Source: Tropicimonas sp. IMCC34043
GTDB taxonomy: Bacteria; Pseudomonadota; Alphaproteobacteria; Rhodobacterales; Rhodobacteraceae
DNA: 64,000 nt
Reading direction: 5' to 3'
Assembly (NCBI RefSeq): GCF_003390845.1
Contig: NZ_QMEK01000009.1
Coordinates: 1-64,000, forward strand
Below, piece by piece: positions 42,917-51,512 of this stretch; positions within the stretch are counted from its first letter, which is position 1; each line of letters begins with the position of its first letter. The translations under genes were made by a program, and so were the position numbers. The notes under the pieces are model-generated. The model saw only the letters and a program-made list of their open reading frames with translations. It made no database searches and was not told where the DNA came from.

Positions 42917-44038
42917 TTGCTTCTGGGCTGCATCGCCGATGATTTCACCGGGGCGAGCGACCTTGGCAACACGCTGACCCGCGCCGGTCTTCGCACCACG
43001 CTGATGACCGGGCTGCCCGCAAGCCATGATGCTGTGGATTGCGAGGCGGGCGTCATCGCGCTTAAGACCCGGCCGATCCCGGTGGCGGAGGCGCTGATGC
43101 AGGCGCTCGGCACCGACCGCACCGTGTTCGTCCCCACATTCCCAAGCACTGGGCGGAGGGTGTTCATGGGGCATCTCTTCGTCAATGACACGCTGCTGAA
43201 CGAATGCGGGACGCAGGACCATCCGCTAACTCCCATGAAGGATGCCGACATCCGCCGGGTTTTGGCCTCCCAATCGAAGGCCGGCGTGGGGCATCTGCCC
43301 CTGGCCGACCTGCGCGCCTGCGCAGCGGCGGACCGTCTTGGCGCCGAGGCCAGGGCCGGTCGCCCGCTGATCGTCTGCGACGCCATCGAGGACAGCGACC
43401 TGATCGGCATTGCCGAAGAGGTGGCCGACTGGCCACTGATCACCGGGGGCTCCGGTATCGGGCGCGGGCTCGCCGCGAATTTCCGCAAGACCGGGGTCGC
43501 CACCTCTTCGCCTCCAATCCGTCCGGCGGAAAACGGGCCGGCGGTGGTGCTTTCGGGGTCGTGTTCGCGCATGTCGAACCTGCAGGTGGCCCACGCGCCG
43601 AGGCACATGCCGGGCTTTGCCATCGACCCTACTGCGCTGATGTCGGTTGCGCTGGATCTCGACAGCGTCAAGGCCTTCGTGCGCGCCTCCGGCGACGGGC
43701 CAAAAATCATCTATTCCACTGCGGACCACGATGGGCTGGAAACCGGCCGCGCCTCTTATGACCACGCGGAGTTGGCCAAGAAGATCGAAGATTTCTTCGG
43801 TGATCTCGCCCGGGACCTGGTTGCCGAGGGGCATCGCAGGATCGTCGTCGGCGGGGGCGAGACCTCGGGCGCGGTGGTCGGTGCACTGGGTCGCGAACAG
43901 TTCGATATCGGTCCCGAGATCGACCCCGGCGTGCCTGCTCTGGTGGCGCGCGACGGGTTGCGTATCACTTTGAAAAGCGGAAATTTCGGTCAAGAAGATT
44001 TCTATGACCGCGCCCTTCGCGTCTCGGAAACCGCATGA
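42917..44038 (+). CDS. otnK: Four-carbon acid sugar kinase (DUF1537, OtnK-like), apparently shortened
   Basis: 373 residues from a TTG start with AAGGAG upstream. The N-terminus L-G-C-I-A-D-D-F-T-G-A-S-D-L-G and the C-terminal nucleotide-site motif V-G-G-G-E-T-S-G-A-V match OtnK/DtnK, which phosphorylate 3-oxo-tetronates. Known members are about 420 residues. Between I-A-L-K-T-R-P-I-P-V-A-E-A and L-M-Q-A-L-G-T-D-R-T about 40 residues are missing, including the K-Y-C-S-T-F-D-S-T motif that I expect in this family. The deletion is in frame. Activity is therefore doubtful. Symbol given by family and by the otnC-otnI neighbours. Confidence 0.85.
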   Translation: MLLGCIADDFTGASDLGNTLTRAGLRTTLMTGLPASHDAVDCEAGVIALKTRPIPVAEALMQALGTDRTVFVPTFPSTGRRVFMGHLFVNDTLLNECGTQDHPLTPMKDADIRRVLASQSKAGVGHLPLADLRACAAADRLGAEARAGRPLIVCDAIEDSDLIGIAEEVADWPLITGGSGIGRGLAANFRKTGVATSSPPIRPAENGPAVVLSGSCSRMSNLQVAHAPRHMPGFAIDPTALMSVALDLDSVKAFVRASGDGPKIIYSTADHDGLETGRASYDHAELAKKIEDFFGDLARDLVAEGHRRIVVGGGETSGAVVGALGREQFDIGPEIDPGVPALVARDGLRITLKSGNFGQEDFYDRALRVSETA

Positions 44039-44673
44039 CAGAAGACCAGCTTCGCGCGGATATCGTCCGCTTCGCCAAATCCCTGTTCGACCGCAGCTAC
44101 ACCGCCGGGTCCTCGGGCAACATCTCGGTCAAGCTCGAGGACGGGTTCATCGTAACCCCGACGAATGCCTGCATGGGCTTTCTCGACCCGGACTGCCTGA
44201 CGCGGCTGGACAAGACCGGCACGCCTCTGTCCGGCGACAAGCCCACCAAGGAATTGCCGCTGCATTTCGCCATGTACAAGGCGCGTCCCACCGCCCGCGC
44301 CGTGGTGCATCTGCATTCGACGTACGCCACGCTTCTGTCCTGCCTCGAAGGCACCGATCCGGGCAGGACCCTCGCGCCGATCACGCCCTATGCTGTGATG
44401 CGGCTTGGCGATGTACCTATGGTGCCGTACACGAGACCGGGTGCCGATACGGAGATCCCCCACATCGAGAAGGCCGAGGAAGAGCATCCGGCCGTCCTGA
44501 TTGGCAACCACGGCCCCGAGGTCAGCGCAGACAGCCTCGAAAAGGCAGTTTTCGCCTCCGAAGAACTCAAGGACACCGCGAAGCCGATCGTCCTTGCCGG
44601 GGACCGCCCGGTGCGCCTCCTAGACCAGGACGACATCGACGAGTTGAATGCAACCTTCCGTCTGAGGGGCTGA
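44035..44673 (+). CDS. otnC: Class II aldolase/adducin-family 3-oxo-tetronate 4-phosphate decarboxylase
   Basis: 212 residues. The family zinc/phosphate motifs are present: T-A-G-S-S-G-N-I-S-V, then A-V-V-H-L-H-S-T-Y-A-T with two of the zinc His, and later N-H-G-P-E with the third. OtnC decarboxylates 3-oxo-tetronate 4-phosphate to dihydroxyacetone phosphate. It overlaps the kinase stop by 4 bp, and otnI-like follows 1 bp later, the arrangement described for DUF1537 acid-sugar pathways. Confidence 0.88.
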   Translation: MTEDQLRADIVRFAKSLFDRSYTAGSSGNISVKLEDGFIVTPTNACMGFLDPDCLTRLDKTGTPLSGDKPTKELPLHFAMYKARPTARAVVHLHSTYATLLSCLEGTDPGRTLAPITPYAVMRLGDVPMVPYTRPGADTEIPHIEKAEEEHPAVLIGNHGPEVSADSLEKAVFASEELKDTAKPIVLAGDRPVRLLDQDDIDELNATFRLRG

Positions 44674-44674
44674 T

Positions 44675-45478
44675 ATGAAAAGACTTTCCGCAAATCTTGG
44701 CTTTCTCTGGAACGAGCTGGACCTGCTCGACCGGATCAGGGCCGCGGCAGACGCAGGCTTCAAAGCTGTCGAACTGCACTGGCCCTATGATGTCCCGGCC
44801 CAGGACATCCTGCGCTGCTGCCAGGATACCGGCGTTCGGCTCCTGGCGATGAACTCGCCGCGGGGCGATCTGTCGAAGGGCGAAAACGGTCTGGCGGCGC
44901 TGCAAGGCCGCGAGAGAGAGTTCCGCGAGGGCCTTCTGCGTGCCGCCGAGTTCGCCATCACCGCTGGCGCACAGCGGATGCACATCATGGCTGGGGTAAC
45001 GCCCAATACGCCCGCAGCACGGGCAACCCTTGGCGAAAACCTGCGCTGGGCCGAGGCGACGGTTCCCGAGCTGAGATTCCTTCTTGAGCCCCTGAACAAT
45101 TTCGACGCGCCGGGCTATCTCTATCATCTGCCAGAACAAACCGTCCGAGTCATCGAAGAGGAGAGGCTGGGACGCACGCAACTCATATTCGATATCTACC
45201 ATGTGGGGCGTGAGGGGCTAAGCCCCGCGAAAGAATTCGACCGCTTCCGCGAAAATGTGGGCCACGTCCAGATCGCCGCCGTCCCAAACCGGACCGAACC
45301 ACATGCGGGCTCCGTCGACATCGCGGCTACCCTAAACCACCTACTCCGCAGCGGTTACTCGGGTTGGATCGGCTGCGAATACAAGCCTGAACGCACGGTT
45401 TTGGCCGGTTTGCCCCACCTGATTCAGCTTATCTCCTGCCTTGGCGCAGATCCTGGGAAGGCGGCACCAAGCTCATGA
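44675..45478 (+). CDS. otnI: Hydroxypyruvate isomerase family, 2-oxo-tetronate isomerase
   Basis: 267 residues, a TIM-barrel sugar isomerase. It has N-L-G-F-L-W-N-E, F-K-A-V-E-L-H-W-P-Y, the metal-ligand Glu in L-L-E-P-L-N and Asp/His in F-D-I-Y-H-V, and the final Glu in I-G-C-E-Y-K-P. OtnI converts 2-oxo- to 3-oxo-tetronate in the same pathway. It is the last gene of the TRAP/acid-sugar operon. Confidence 0.88.
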   Translation: MKRLSANLGFLWNELDLLDRIRAAADAGFKAVELHWPYDVPAQDILRCCQDTGVRLLAMNSPRGDLSKGENGLAALQGREREFREGLLRAAEFAITAGAQRMHIMAGVTPNTPAARATLGENLRWAEATVPELRFLLEPLNNFDAPGYLYHLPEQTVRVIEEERLGRTQLIFDIYHVGREGLSPAKEFDRFRENVGHVQIAAVPNRTEPHAGSVDIAATLNHLLRSGYSGWIGCEYKPERTVLAGLPHLIQLISCLGADPGKAAPSS

Positions 45479-45762
45479 TCTCTTGATTCGGCATTCGCCA
45501 TATATGGTTAGTTCACAGAGAATGTACGGAAATGATATCAGAATCTTATACGCTAGTGTTTGGGTTCTCAATAATAGAAACGTAGTTGTGAAATATCTAG
45601 AGAAGAGCATCATTTATACGAGTTTGCCACCCGGGGCCACCGGATCGAAAGTGTTCCACGACGTCCGGATCTCGCCGCAGAGTTGTCGAAACCTTCGGTG
45701 ATGGATGTTCTGGCCGTGGCCTGACCGCTTTGGGAGATGAGGTCTGTAAGCTGGTTCACGCT
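45479..45762. other. A/T-rich intergenic stretch
   Basis: Bases about 45490-45620 are markedly richer in A/T than the surrounding genes. I see no gene here; it may be foreign DNA left by the IS insertion that follows. Confidence 0.4.
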
Positions 45763-45819
45763 CCTGAGCCCCGACTCTCCTCCGATCTTTCGGAGAGTCC
45801 GCGGGTTGAATTTCTGGGG

Positions 45820-46668
45820 CTACGCGACGCGCCTCTCCAGCCCCTTCTTTGCCATGAACTCGGCTGGCGGGATGTTCCCGAGGCCGGAGTGCGGGCGGTG
45901 GTGGTTGTAGTCGTGTTGCCAGGCGCGGATCGTCTCCCGGGCCTCGCCGAGCGTCGAGAACAGGGTCTCGTTCAACAGCTCATCGCGGAGCCGGCCGTTG
46001 AAGCTCTCCACGAAGCCGTTCTGCATGGGCTTGCCCGGCGCGATGTAGTGCCATTCGACGCCGGTCCGTTGGCACCATGACAGGATCGCCATGGAGGTCA
46101 GCTCCGTGCCGTTGTCGGAAACTACCATGGTAGGGCGCCCCCTGCGGGCGATCAGGCTATCGAATTCCCGAACGACGCGATGCCCTGATAGCGACGTATC
46201 GGCCACCAGTGCCAGGCATTCCCGGCTGTAGTCGTCTACCACGGCCAGAACGCGGAACCGGCGCCCGTCCGTCAGCGCGTCGCTTACGAAGTCGAGGCTC
46301 CAGCGGGTGTTGGGCGCAACCGGGAGCAACATCGGGCGACGCGTGCCGAGGGCCCGCTTGCGGCCGCCCCTACGGCGCATCTGGAGCTTCTCCTCGCGGT
46401 AGAGCCGCCTCAGCTTCTTGAGGCTCATCACAATCCCCTGCCGTTCGAGCATGACGTGGATGCGCCGGTATCCGAAGCGACGGCGCTCGGCGGCCACCGC
46501 CTTCATCGCGGCCCGAGCTTCACCGTCGTCCGGGCGCACGCTGCGATACCGCACGCTCGACCTGTCTATGGCCAGAGCCTTGCACGCCCGGCGCTGGCTC
46601 ACCCCGTGGGCCTCCACGACATGCGCCACCGCGTCCCGCCTTGCGCCGGGCGCTACCATTTTTTTGCC
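45820..46668 (-). CDS. IS3-family transposase OrfB (integrase domain)
   Basis: Read by frameshift from OrfA at the A7 run; a free ATG follows at about 46659. The DDE residues are seen in [15 protein letters not shown] and [12 protein letters not shown], and the C-terminus has [12 protein letters not shown]. All catalytic residues are intact, so the element may still be mobile. Confidence 0.92.
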   Translation of the reverse strand, partial: GKKMVAPGARRDAVAHVVEAHGVSQRRACKALAIDRSSVRYRSVRPDDGEARAAMKAVAAERRRFGYRRIHVMLERQGIVMSLKKLRRLYREEKLQMRRRGGRKRALGTRRPMLLPVAPNTRWSLDFVSDALTDGRRFRVLAVVDDYSRECLALVADTSLSGHRVVREFDSLIARRGRPTMVVSDNGTELTSMAILSWCQRTGVEWHYIAPGKPMQNGFVESFNGRLRDELLNETLFSTLGEARETIRAWQHDYNHHRPHSGLGNIPPAEFMAKKGLERRVA

Positions 46669-46919
46669 GCCACATCCTTCAGGATCGCGTTGTCGAGCAT
46701 CGCTTCCGCCAGAAGCTTCTTGAGCCTGGCGTTCTCGTCCTCGAGCGCCTTCAGCCGCCGGGCCTCCGAGACCTCGAGCCCGCCATATCGGGCCTTCCAC
46801 TTGTAGAACGTCGCAGAACTCACGCCGTGCTTCCGGCACACATCGGCCGTCGCCATCCCGGCTTCCTGTTCCTTCAGGATGCCGATGATCTGCTCATCGC
46901 TGAACCTCGATCGCTTCAT
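46653..46919 (-). CDS. IS3-family transposase OrfA
   Basis: 88 residues from the ATG at 46919: [15 protein letters not shown], helix-turn-helix [16 protein letters not shown], and a leucine-zipper-like tail. It ends with A-A-K-K-W just after a run of seven A (46659-46665 on this strand), the expected -1 frameshift site that joins OrfA to OrfB. Confidence 0.93.
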   Translation of the reverse strand: MKRSRFSDEQIIGILKEQEAGMATADVCRKHGVSSATFYKWKARYGGLEVSEARRLKALEDENARLKKLLAEAMLDNAILKDVAAKKW

Positions 46920-46979
46920 CGTCCGTCTCCTCGTTGGAGCGGACTCTACCAAAAACTGGAGGAAGATACGGGGCTCAGG

Positions 46980-47691
46980 TCATCGCCATTGGTCCGGGCG
47001 ACAATGGCGACTGCGTGAAGCGCGACGCGGTCGCGCATCCGAGGTCCCTGCTCGGGTTCTCGGAAAGGCGGGCGGGTTTACCGGGGCAAGCGACATTCAA
47101 GCTCGAAAGGAGCCAGTTCGTCGCAGAGTGTAAGCGCTGAATACTGCGGATCCCATCCGGGACTTCCGTGAACGATCCCACGGGGCAGCGGCACGGTGTT
47201 TGCGCGCTGCGATGACCCGCTTGCCTACGCGCAATTCCCGCACACGCACCTGACCCGAGTCGGTAGGTTCCGCTAATATATTGAAATATTGCGTGAAATT
47301 GTGCGCCACGCCGGGTGATGATGAGAACTATGTCTACGCCATAGCCCTCTAAATTCCAGCAGTGTTTCTGAGGACAACACATTGGAATAAAAAGTAATTC
47401 TATCTCGTTGGCGGGTAGGTGACATTTCGAGCCGTTGCTGGCCGCCAAGGTGCGGCAGCCAGACCCCATGGACTCTCGATACAGTATGGAGGGCCAAAGC
47501 CTCCATCTGTCGACGACGGCGCTCGCACGGCCGCACGTTTGTGATCGGCGATTTTGGGGCCGGGAGCCGTCGGCCCGCTTGTGGAACGTAACGGGCTGGA
47601 AGTGGACATTCCGCCCGTCGAGAAGAGGTCTTCTCCATGCTCGCTATATCGGCTGCCGCAGAATAGGCTGAGAGAACGGTCACCGCTTTAT
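46980..47691. other. Intergenic region upstream of the AraC gene
   Basis: 712 bp with only short overlapping frames and no recognisable domain. A small frame ending at 47140 (E-R-S-Q-F-V-A-E-C-K-R) has no family I know. The last part must hold the AraC promoter. Confidence 0.4.
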
Positions 47692-48714
47692 ATGGTACGA
47701 GCTCTCATGATGGTCACGATTGACGCTTCCCCAGCAGCGCAAGACCGTGCTGCCTTTGGCAACGAGTTGCGCGCGAAGGCAATCGGGGATGCCGCCACAC
47801 AGGCGACCATGCAGCCTTGGGTTGCCATGAAGTGCTATCAGCTCAGTCGCGGCGGTCGGGTGTCGCAGATGCATACTCTGGACCTGGGAAGCCAGCAGAT
47901 CGTTCAGGAGCACCAGTTTGCTGCCGTCCAGAAGCTAGGCTCCACTCCTGCGAATTTCTGCACAATTTCATACTCTACGCCGAGTATGGCGTTCCGTTTT
48001 TCCGACCACGCGACTAGCTGTTCGGAGAGCATATTCTTTATGCCTGAGCGAACCGATTTTGACATCTACGTGCCCGCAGGCACTCAGACGGCCTATATAG
48101 GGTTCTCACAACGGGAGTTCCTTGAGGCTGCGCGAGCGCTTAATCCCGCGGCGTGGGACTTGCCGTCGAGACAAGTCTCTCAGTTCCAATGTGCACAACT
48201 TGGGGAGCTCAAAGCAGCCGTGGCTCACTGGCTTTGCGCCGCGGAAACGGCTGCGAGCGCAGGAGACATACTGGCCCCTGAGGTCCTGCGCGCCATTATC
48301 CTTGAGACCGTGCTGCGCGTCTTAACCGCCAGCGCAAGCGACAAAACTATCCTATCCCCGTTGTCCGCGAGGTCCCGCGCCGTAAAGATCTGCCGCATGG
48401 CCCGAGAATATGTTGATGAGCGTTTGGCAGCGCATGAGATGCCAACCATCGTGGACATCTGCGTGTCGCTCTCGGTTTCGGAGCGAGCGCTTCTCTACGC
48501 ATTCCACTCATATGTCGACATGTCTCCCCAAGCCTATCTGCGTCTCTGTCGCCTAAACCACGTCCGCACAACCTTGCTGGCGGGAAATCCGACGACTACG
48601 ACGGTGACGCATGCCGCCATGCAGATGGGTTTTCTGCATCTCAGTCGATTTGCTGGCGACTACAGGCAAGTCTTCGAAGAAACGCCCAAGGTAACGCTCG
48701 CGCGGCGCTCGTAG
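47692..48714 (+). CDS. AraC-family transcriptional regulator
   Basis: About 340 residues from the ATG at 47692 (47707 and 47710 are alternative starts). The N-terminal two thirds form an unassigned sensor domain of the AraC_binding_2 style (a double-stranded beta-helix followed by helices). The C-terminal DNA-binding domain is about 245-335: I-V-D-I-C-V-S-L-S-V-S-E-R-A-L-L-Y-A-F, then G-F-L-H-L-S-R-F-A-G-D-Y-R-Q-V-F. It may regulate the carbonic anhydrase and hydrolase genes downstream, but no site is evident. Confidence 0.88.
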   Translation: MVRALMMVTIDASPAAQDRAAFGNELRAKAIGDAATQATMQPWVAMKCYQLSRGGRVSQMHTLDLGSQQIVQEHQFAAVQKLGSTPANFCTISYSTPSMAFRFSDHATSCSESIFFMPERTDFDIYVPAGTQTAYIGFSQREFLEAARALNPAAWDLPSRQVSQFQCAQLGELKAAVAHWLCAAETAASAGDILAPEVLRAIILETVLRVLTASASDKTILSPLSARSRAVKICRMAREYVDERLAAHEMPTIVDICVSLSVSERALLYAFHSYVDMSPQAYLRLCRLNHVRTTLLAGNPTTTTVTHAAMQMGFLHLSRFAGDYRQVFEETPKVTLARRS

Positions 48715-48912
48715 CTCCATTGGGAAGGGCCATACTCAGTATTTGCGGATATCGGATAGCGGGGGCGATTCTTCGCGTTTAAGTTGTCCAGACGGCGAGA
48801 ACGTGAGCCTTAGAAAGGGCCCGTTCCCTTTGCTCCAAGCGGCAATGATCCAGCCGGCCGCGCTGTATGCGTCCGACTGCAACAGCGGCAGACAGAAACA
48901 CTTTTTGGGAGA

Positions 48913-49629
48913 ATGCGCATGTGCCAAAATTGCCCGACGGGAACAGTTAGTCGGCGTGGCCTCATCGCCGGGGGGCTCGCTCTCACTTTAGCGTCGCCCT
49001 TGATTGTATCGGCCGCCGCTCAGGAGAGCGTCGAGGCCGCGCCTGTCTCACCTGAGGCGGCGCTGCAGCGTCTGATGGATGGCAATGCGCGCTATGTCGA
49101 CAATGCGGCGGTCAATGCGGATCACTCCGTCACACGTACGGCCCGCACCCAAGGGCAGCAGCCTTTCGCAGCCATTGTCACTTGCTCGGATTCCCGCGTG
49201 GCGCCTGAGCTCATTTTTGATCAGGGGCCAGGAGAGCTTTTCATCATTCGCGTGGCGGGCAATTTCATCAGCGAAGAGGGTCTGGCGACGCTCGAATACG
49301 GCGTGGCTGTACTGGGTATCAAGACCATCGTGGTGCTTGGCCATACAGCGTGCGGCGCAGTTGAGGCTACGATCGCTTCAATCAACAACCGTGAACTCCC
49401 CCCGGGCCACCTGCCCAGTCTCGTCAACGCGATCCGACCGGCCGTCTATGAGGTGATGGACAGCGCACCCGATGACCTGCTGGCAGCGGCGACGGCCCAA
49501 AACGCCAGGCGCAACGCCGAACTCGCAAAGACAGAAGGTCCGATCCTGTCGGAAGCCTATGCCGCCGGCACACTCAACGCCGTGGCCGGAATCTATGACA
49601 TTGCCACTGGCAGGGTGACAATGCTCTAG
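48913..49629 (+). CDS. Beta-carbonic anhydrase with Tat signal
   Basis: 238 residues. The leader T-V-S-R-R-G-L-I-A-G-G-L-A-L-T-L-A is a twin-arginine signal with a cleavage region near S-A-A-A-Q, so the enzyme should be exported folded to the periplasm. The zinc ligands of beta carbonic anhydrase are present: C-S-D-S-R (Cys, Asp, Arg) and G-H-T-A-C-G-A (His, Cys). It interconverts CO2 and bicarbonate. The start could also be the ATG two codons later. Periplasmic beta-type enzymes are less common than cytoplasmic ones. Confidence 0.9.
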   Translation: MRMCQNCPTGTVSRRGLIAGGLALTLASPLIVSAAAQESVEAAPVSPEAALQRLMDGNARYVDNAAVNADHSVTRTARTQGQQPFAAIVTCSDSRVAPELIFDQGPGELFIIRVAGNFISEEGLATLEYGVAVLGIKTIVVLGHTACGAVEATIASINNRELPPGHLPSLVNAIRPAVYEVMDSAPDDLLAAATAQNARRNAELAKTEGPILSEAYAAGTLNAVAGIYDIATGRVTML

Positions 49630-49675
49630 GTTGCTCTGATAGCATCGCCGCTCATACCCAAACCCCGGATTGACG

Positions 49676-50785
49676 ATGAAACTGTTCTGTGCCGCTGCCG
49701 CCGTTGCGATTCTGGCCGCCACTCCGACATCCGCGGAGGATGCACTGCTGAACGAGACGGTGGCGTTCACCGGCCAGATATTCCATCTCGACAGTGGCGT
49801 TCCGGGGCTGGTCATCGCCGCAGTGCGAGACGGTGAGTACGCGGTCTTCGGCTTCGGCGAGGTCAGGAAAGGCAGCGGCCGGGAGCCGGACGGCGACACA
49901 CAGATCGGCGTCGGCTCTATCAGCAAGACTTTCACCGGTCTCGCGCTCGCCCATACGGTCGCCGCCGGCAATGCCGCTCTGACCGATCCCGCCGGACCGC
50001 ATGTCGGGATCGTCGAGGCTTTACCCGAGCGCGAAGGGCGCGAGATCCGCCTGATCGACCTCGTCACCCACTCCAGCGGGTTGCCGCGCGAACTCGTGCC
50101 GGTCGCGGGCGTCGCGCGCTACAGCGACGAATCCTTTGCGGCCAACCTCGCGGGCGATCCGTTGCTGTTCCCCCCCCAGACCGGCATCCTCTATTCCAAC
50201 ATCGGCTTCGATGTGCTGGCGATGGCGCTCTCGGGACTGTCCGGAATACCCTATTCCGACCTCCTTCAGGAGACGGTGCTCGGTCCGATCGGCCTTGAGG
50301 CCACTGGATTTCCCCGGCCCCGCGGAGACAATGTCATGACGGGCTATGACTGGAACGGCGTCGAAATGGATCCGGGCGAGCCGATCCCGAACCGCTTCGG
50401 CGCCTCGTCGCTGCACACCACGGCCAACGATATGGTCAAATATCTTCAATGGAACCTCGATCGCTTCGGGCAGGATGGCGCCGAGGCCCGCGTCCTCAGC
50501 CACGCCGCCTGGCTGATGCGGGACGGACTGGTTCCGGTCTCAGGCATGGATGAATCCGGGCATATGGACGCCATGGGGCTCGGGTGGGTAATCATGATGC
50601 CGGACGGCGACCGTCCGCTGGTGATCCAGAAGGCAGGTGGAACCGACGGCGTATTTAGTTACATTGCTTTCGCTCCCTCACATGGCGTCGGTGTGTTCAT
50701 CGCCATCAACCAGTTCGACTTCTCCGCGGCAACGGCAATGGCCCGTGTTGCAAATCGGCTGATTGCTACGCTCGCCCCTCGCTAA
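49676..50785 (+). CDS. Secreted serine hydrolase, class C beta-lactamase/DD-peptidase type
   Basis: 369 residues. The signal peptide is M-K-L-F-C-A-A-A-A-V-A-I-L-A-A-T with cleavage near S-A-E-D. Active-site motifs: S-I-S-K (SxxK) in G-V-G-S-I-S-K-T-F-T-G, Y-S-N (YxN) in I-L-Y-S-N-I-G, and K-A-G-G-T-D in place of the H/K-T-G. It resembles AmpC- and esterase-like penicillin-binding proteins; the substrate may be beta-lactam, D-peptide or ester. I chose the ATG at 49676 over a TTG at 49670. Confidence 0.87.
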   Translation: MKLFCAAAAVAILAATPTSAEDALLNETVAFTGQIFHLDSGVPGLVIAAVRDGEYAVFGFGEVRKGSGREPDGDTQIGVGSISKTFTGLALAHTVAAGNAALTDPAGPHVGIVEALPEREGREIRLIDLVTHSSGLPRELVPVAGVARYSDESFAANLAGDPLLFPPQTGILYSNIGFDVLAMALSGLSGIPYSDLLQETVLGPIGLEATGFPRPRGDNVMTGYDWNGVEMDPGEPIPNRFGASSLHTTANDMVKYLQWNLDRFGQDGAEARVLSHAAWLMRDGLVPVSGMDESGHMDAMGLGWVIMMPDGDRPLVIQKAGGTDGVFSYIAFAPSHGVGVFIAINQFDFSAATAMARVANRLIATLAPR

Positions 50786-50965
50786 GCAGCGGCGCAGTGC
50801 CTGCAGGCGCGCCAAGGACATCGCCGCGGGGTCATGGACCAAACGGGAACGGCAGGGTCTGCGATCCGGAAACACGTCACTGAATGGCGACAATGAACCG
50901 GCCCGGGTTTGCCGGAGGCTGGTTGAGATGAGCTACGCGGCCATGGTTTGAGTTTCCAGAGCTGC

Positions 50966-51500
50966 TGAGGTGCCCCTAGTTTCCTGGACACCTGCCTCGT
51001 TCAGTTTCTGCTGTCTGATTTCGAAGTCAACGGGCGACAGCATGCCGTTGTTCGTATGTTTGCGTTTCGGGCTGTAGAAGAGTTCGATGTATTCGAGCAC
51101 GTCCTGCCTTGCCGCGCCGCTTCTCTGGTCGGATAGGTGCGACGTCTGACCCGCTCCCGTTTCAGCAACTGGAAGAAGCTTTCGGCGACCGCGTTGTCAT
51201 GGCAATTGCCGCGCCGGCTCATGCTGGGTTCGAGGCCGTGCTGACGGAGGAAGGTCTGCCATTCGCGGCTGGTGAACTGGGAGCCCTGGTCTGAATGCAC
51301 CATGACCCGGTCAGCCGGCTTTCGTCGCCAGATGGCCATCGGAAGCGCTTGGAGCGCCAGGTCCGTCGTCATGCGGGATTGCGCGGACCAACCGACGACA
51401 CGGCGGCAGAACAGGTCGATGACGACACAGAGATACAACCAGCCTTCATGCGTCCGCAGAACTGAACGAGGCAGGTGTCTAGGAAACTAGGGGCACCTCA
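50966..51500 (-). mobile_element. IS3-family element, internally deleted remnant with both ends
   Basis: The outer 39 bases are near-perfect inverted repeats beginning TGAGGTGCCCCTAGTTTCCT on each side (50966 and, reversed, 51500). Inside is only the middle and 3' part of an OrfB. OrfA and the first catalytic Asp are missing, so it could only move if helped by a full copy elsewhere. Confidence 0.85.
51001..51438 (-). pseudogene. IS3-family OrfB fragment
   Basis: The reading includes Y-L-C-V-V-I-D-L-F-C-R-R, H-S-D-Q-G-S-Q-F-T-S and N-C-H-D-N-A-V-A-E-S-F-F, the second and third catalytic positions of the DDE domain. A frameshift near 51110 garbles the C-terminus, and the N-terminal part is deleted. 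Confidence 0.85.
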
Positions 51501-51512
51501 TCGCTCATTTCT

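Larger units (their letters stand above)
45763..46979 (-). mobile_element. IS3-family insertion sequence (IS407-like), apparently complete
   Basis: Inverted ends CCTGAGCCCCG (45763) and CGGGGCTCAGG (to 46979) flank two overlapping transposase frames on the minus strand, about 1.2 kb in all. No obvious target duplication is seen at the flanks (CGCT and TCAT), which suggests later rearrangement. A truncated copy of the same right end is at 53887-53988. Confidence 0.88.
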
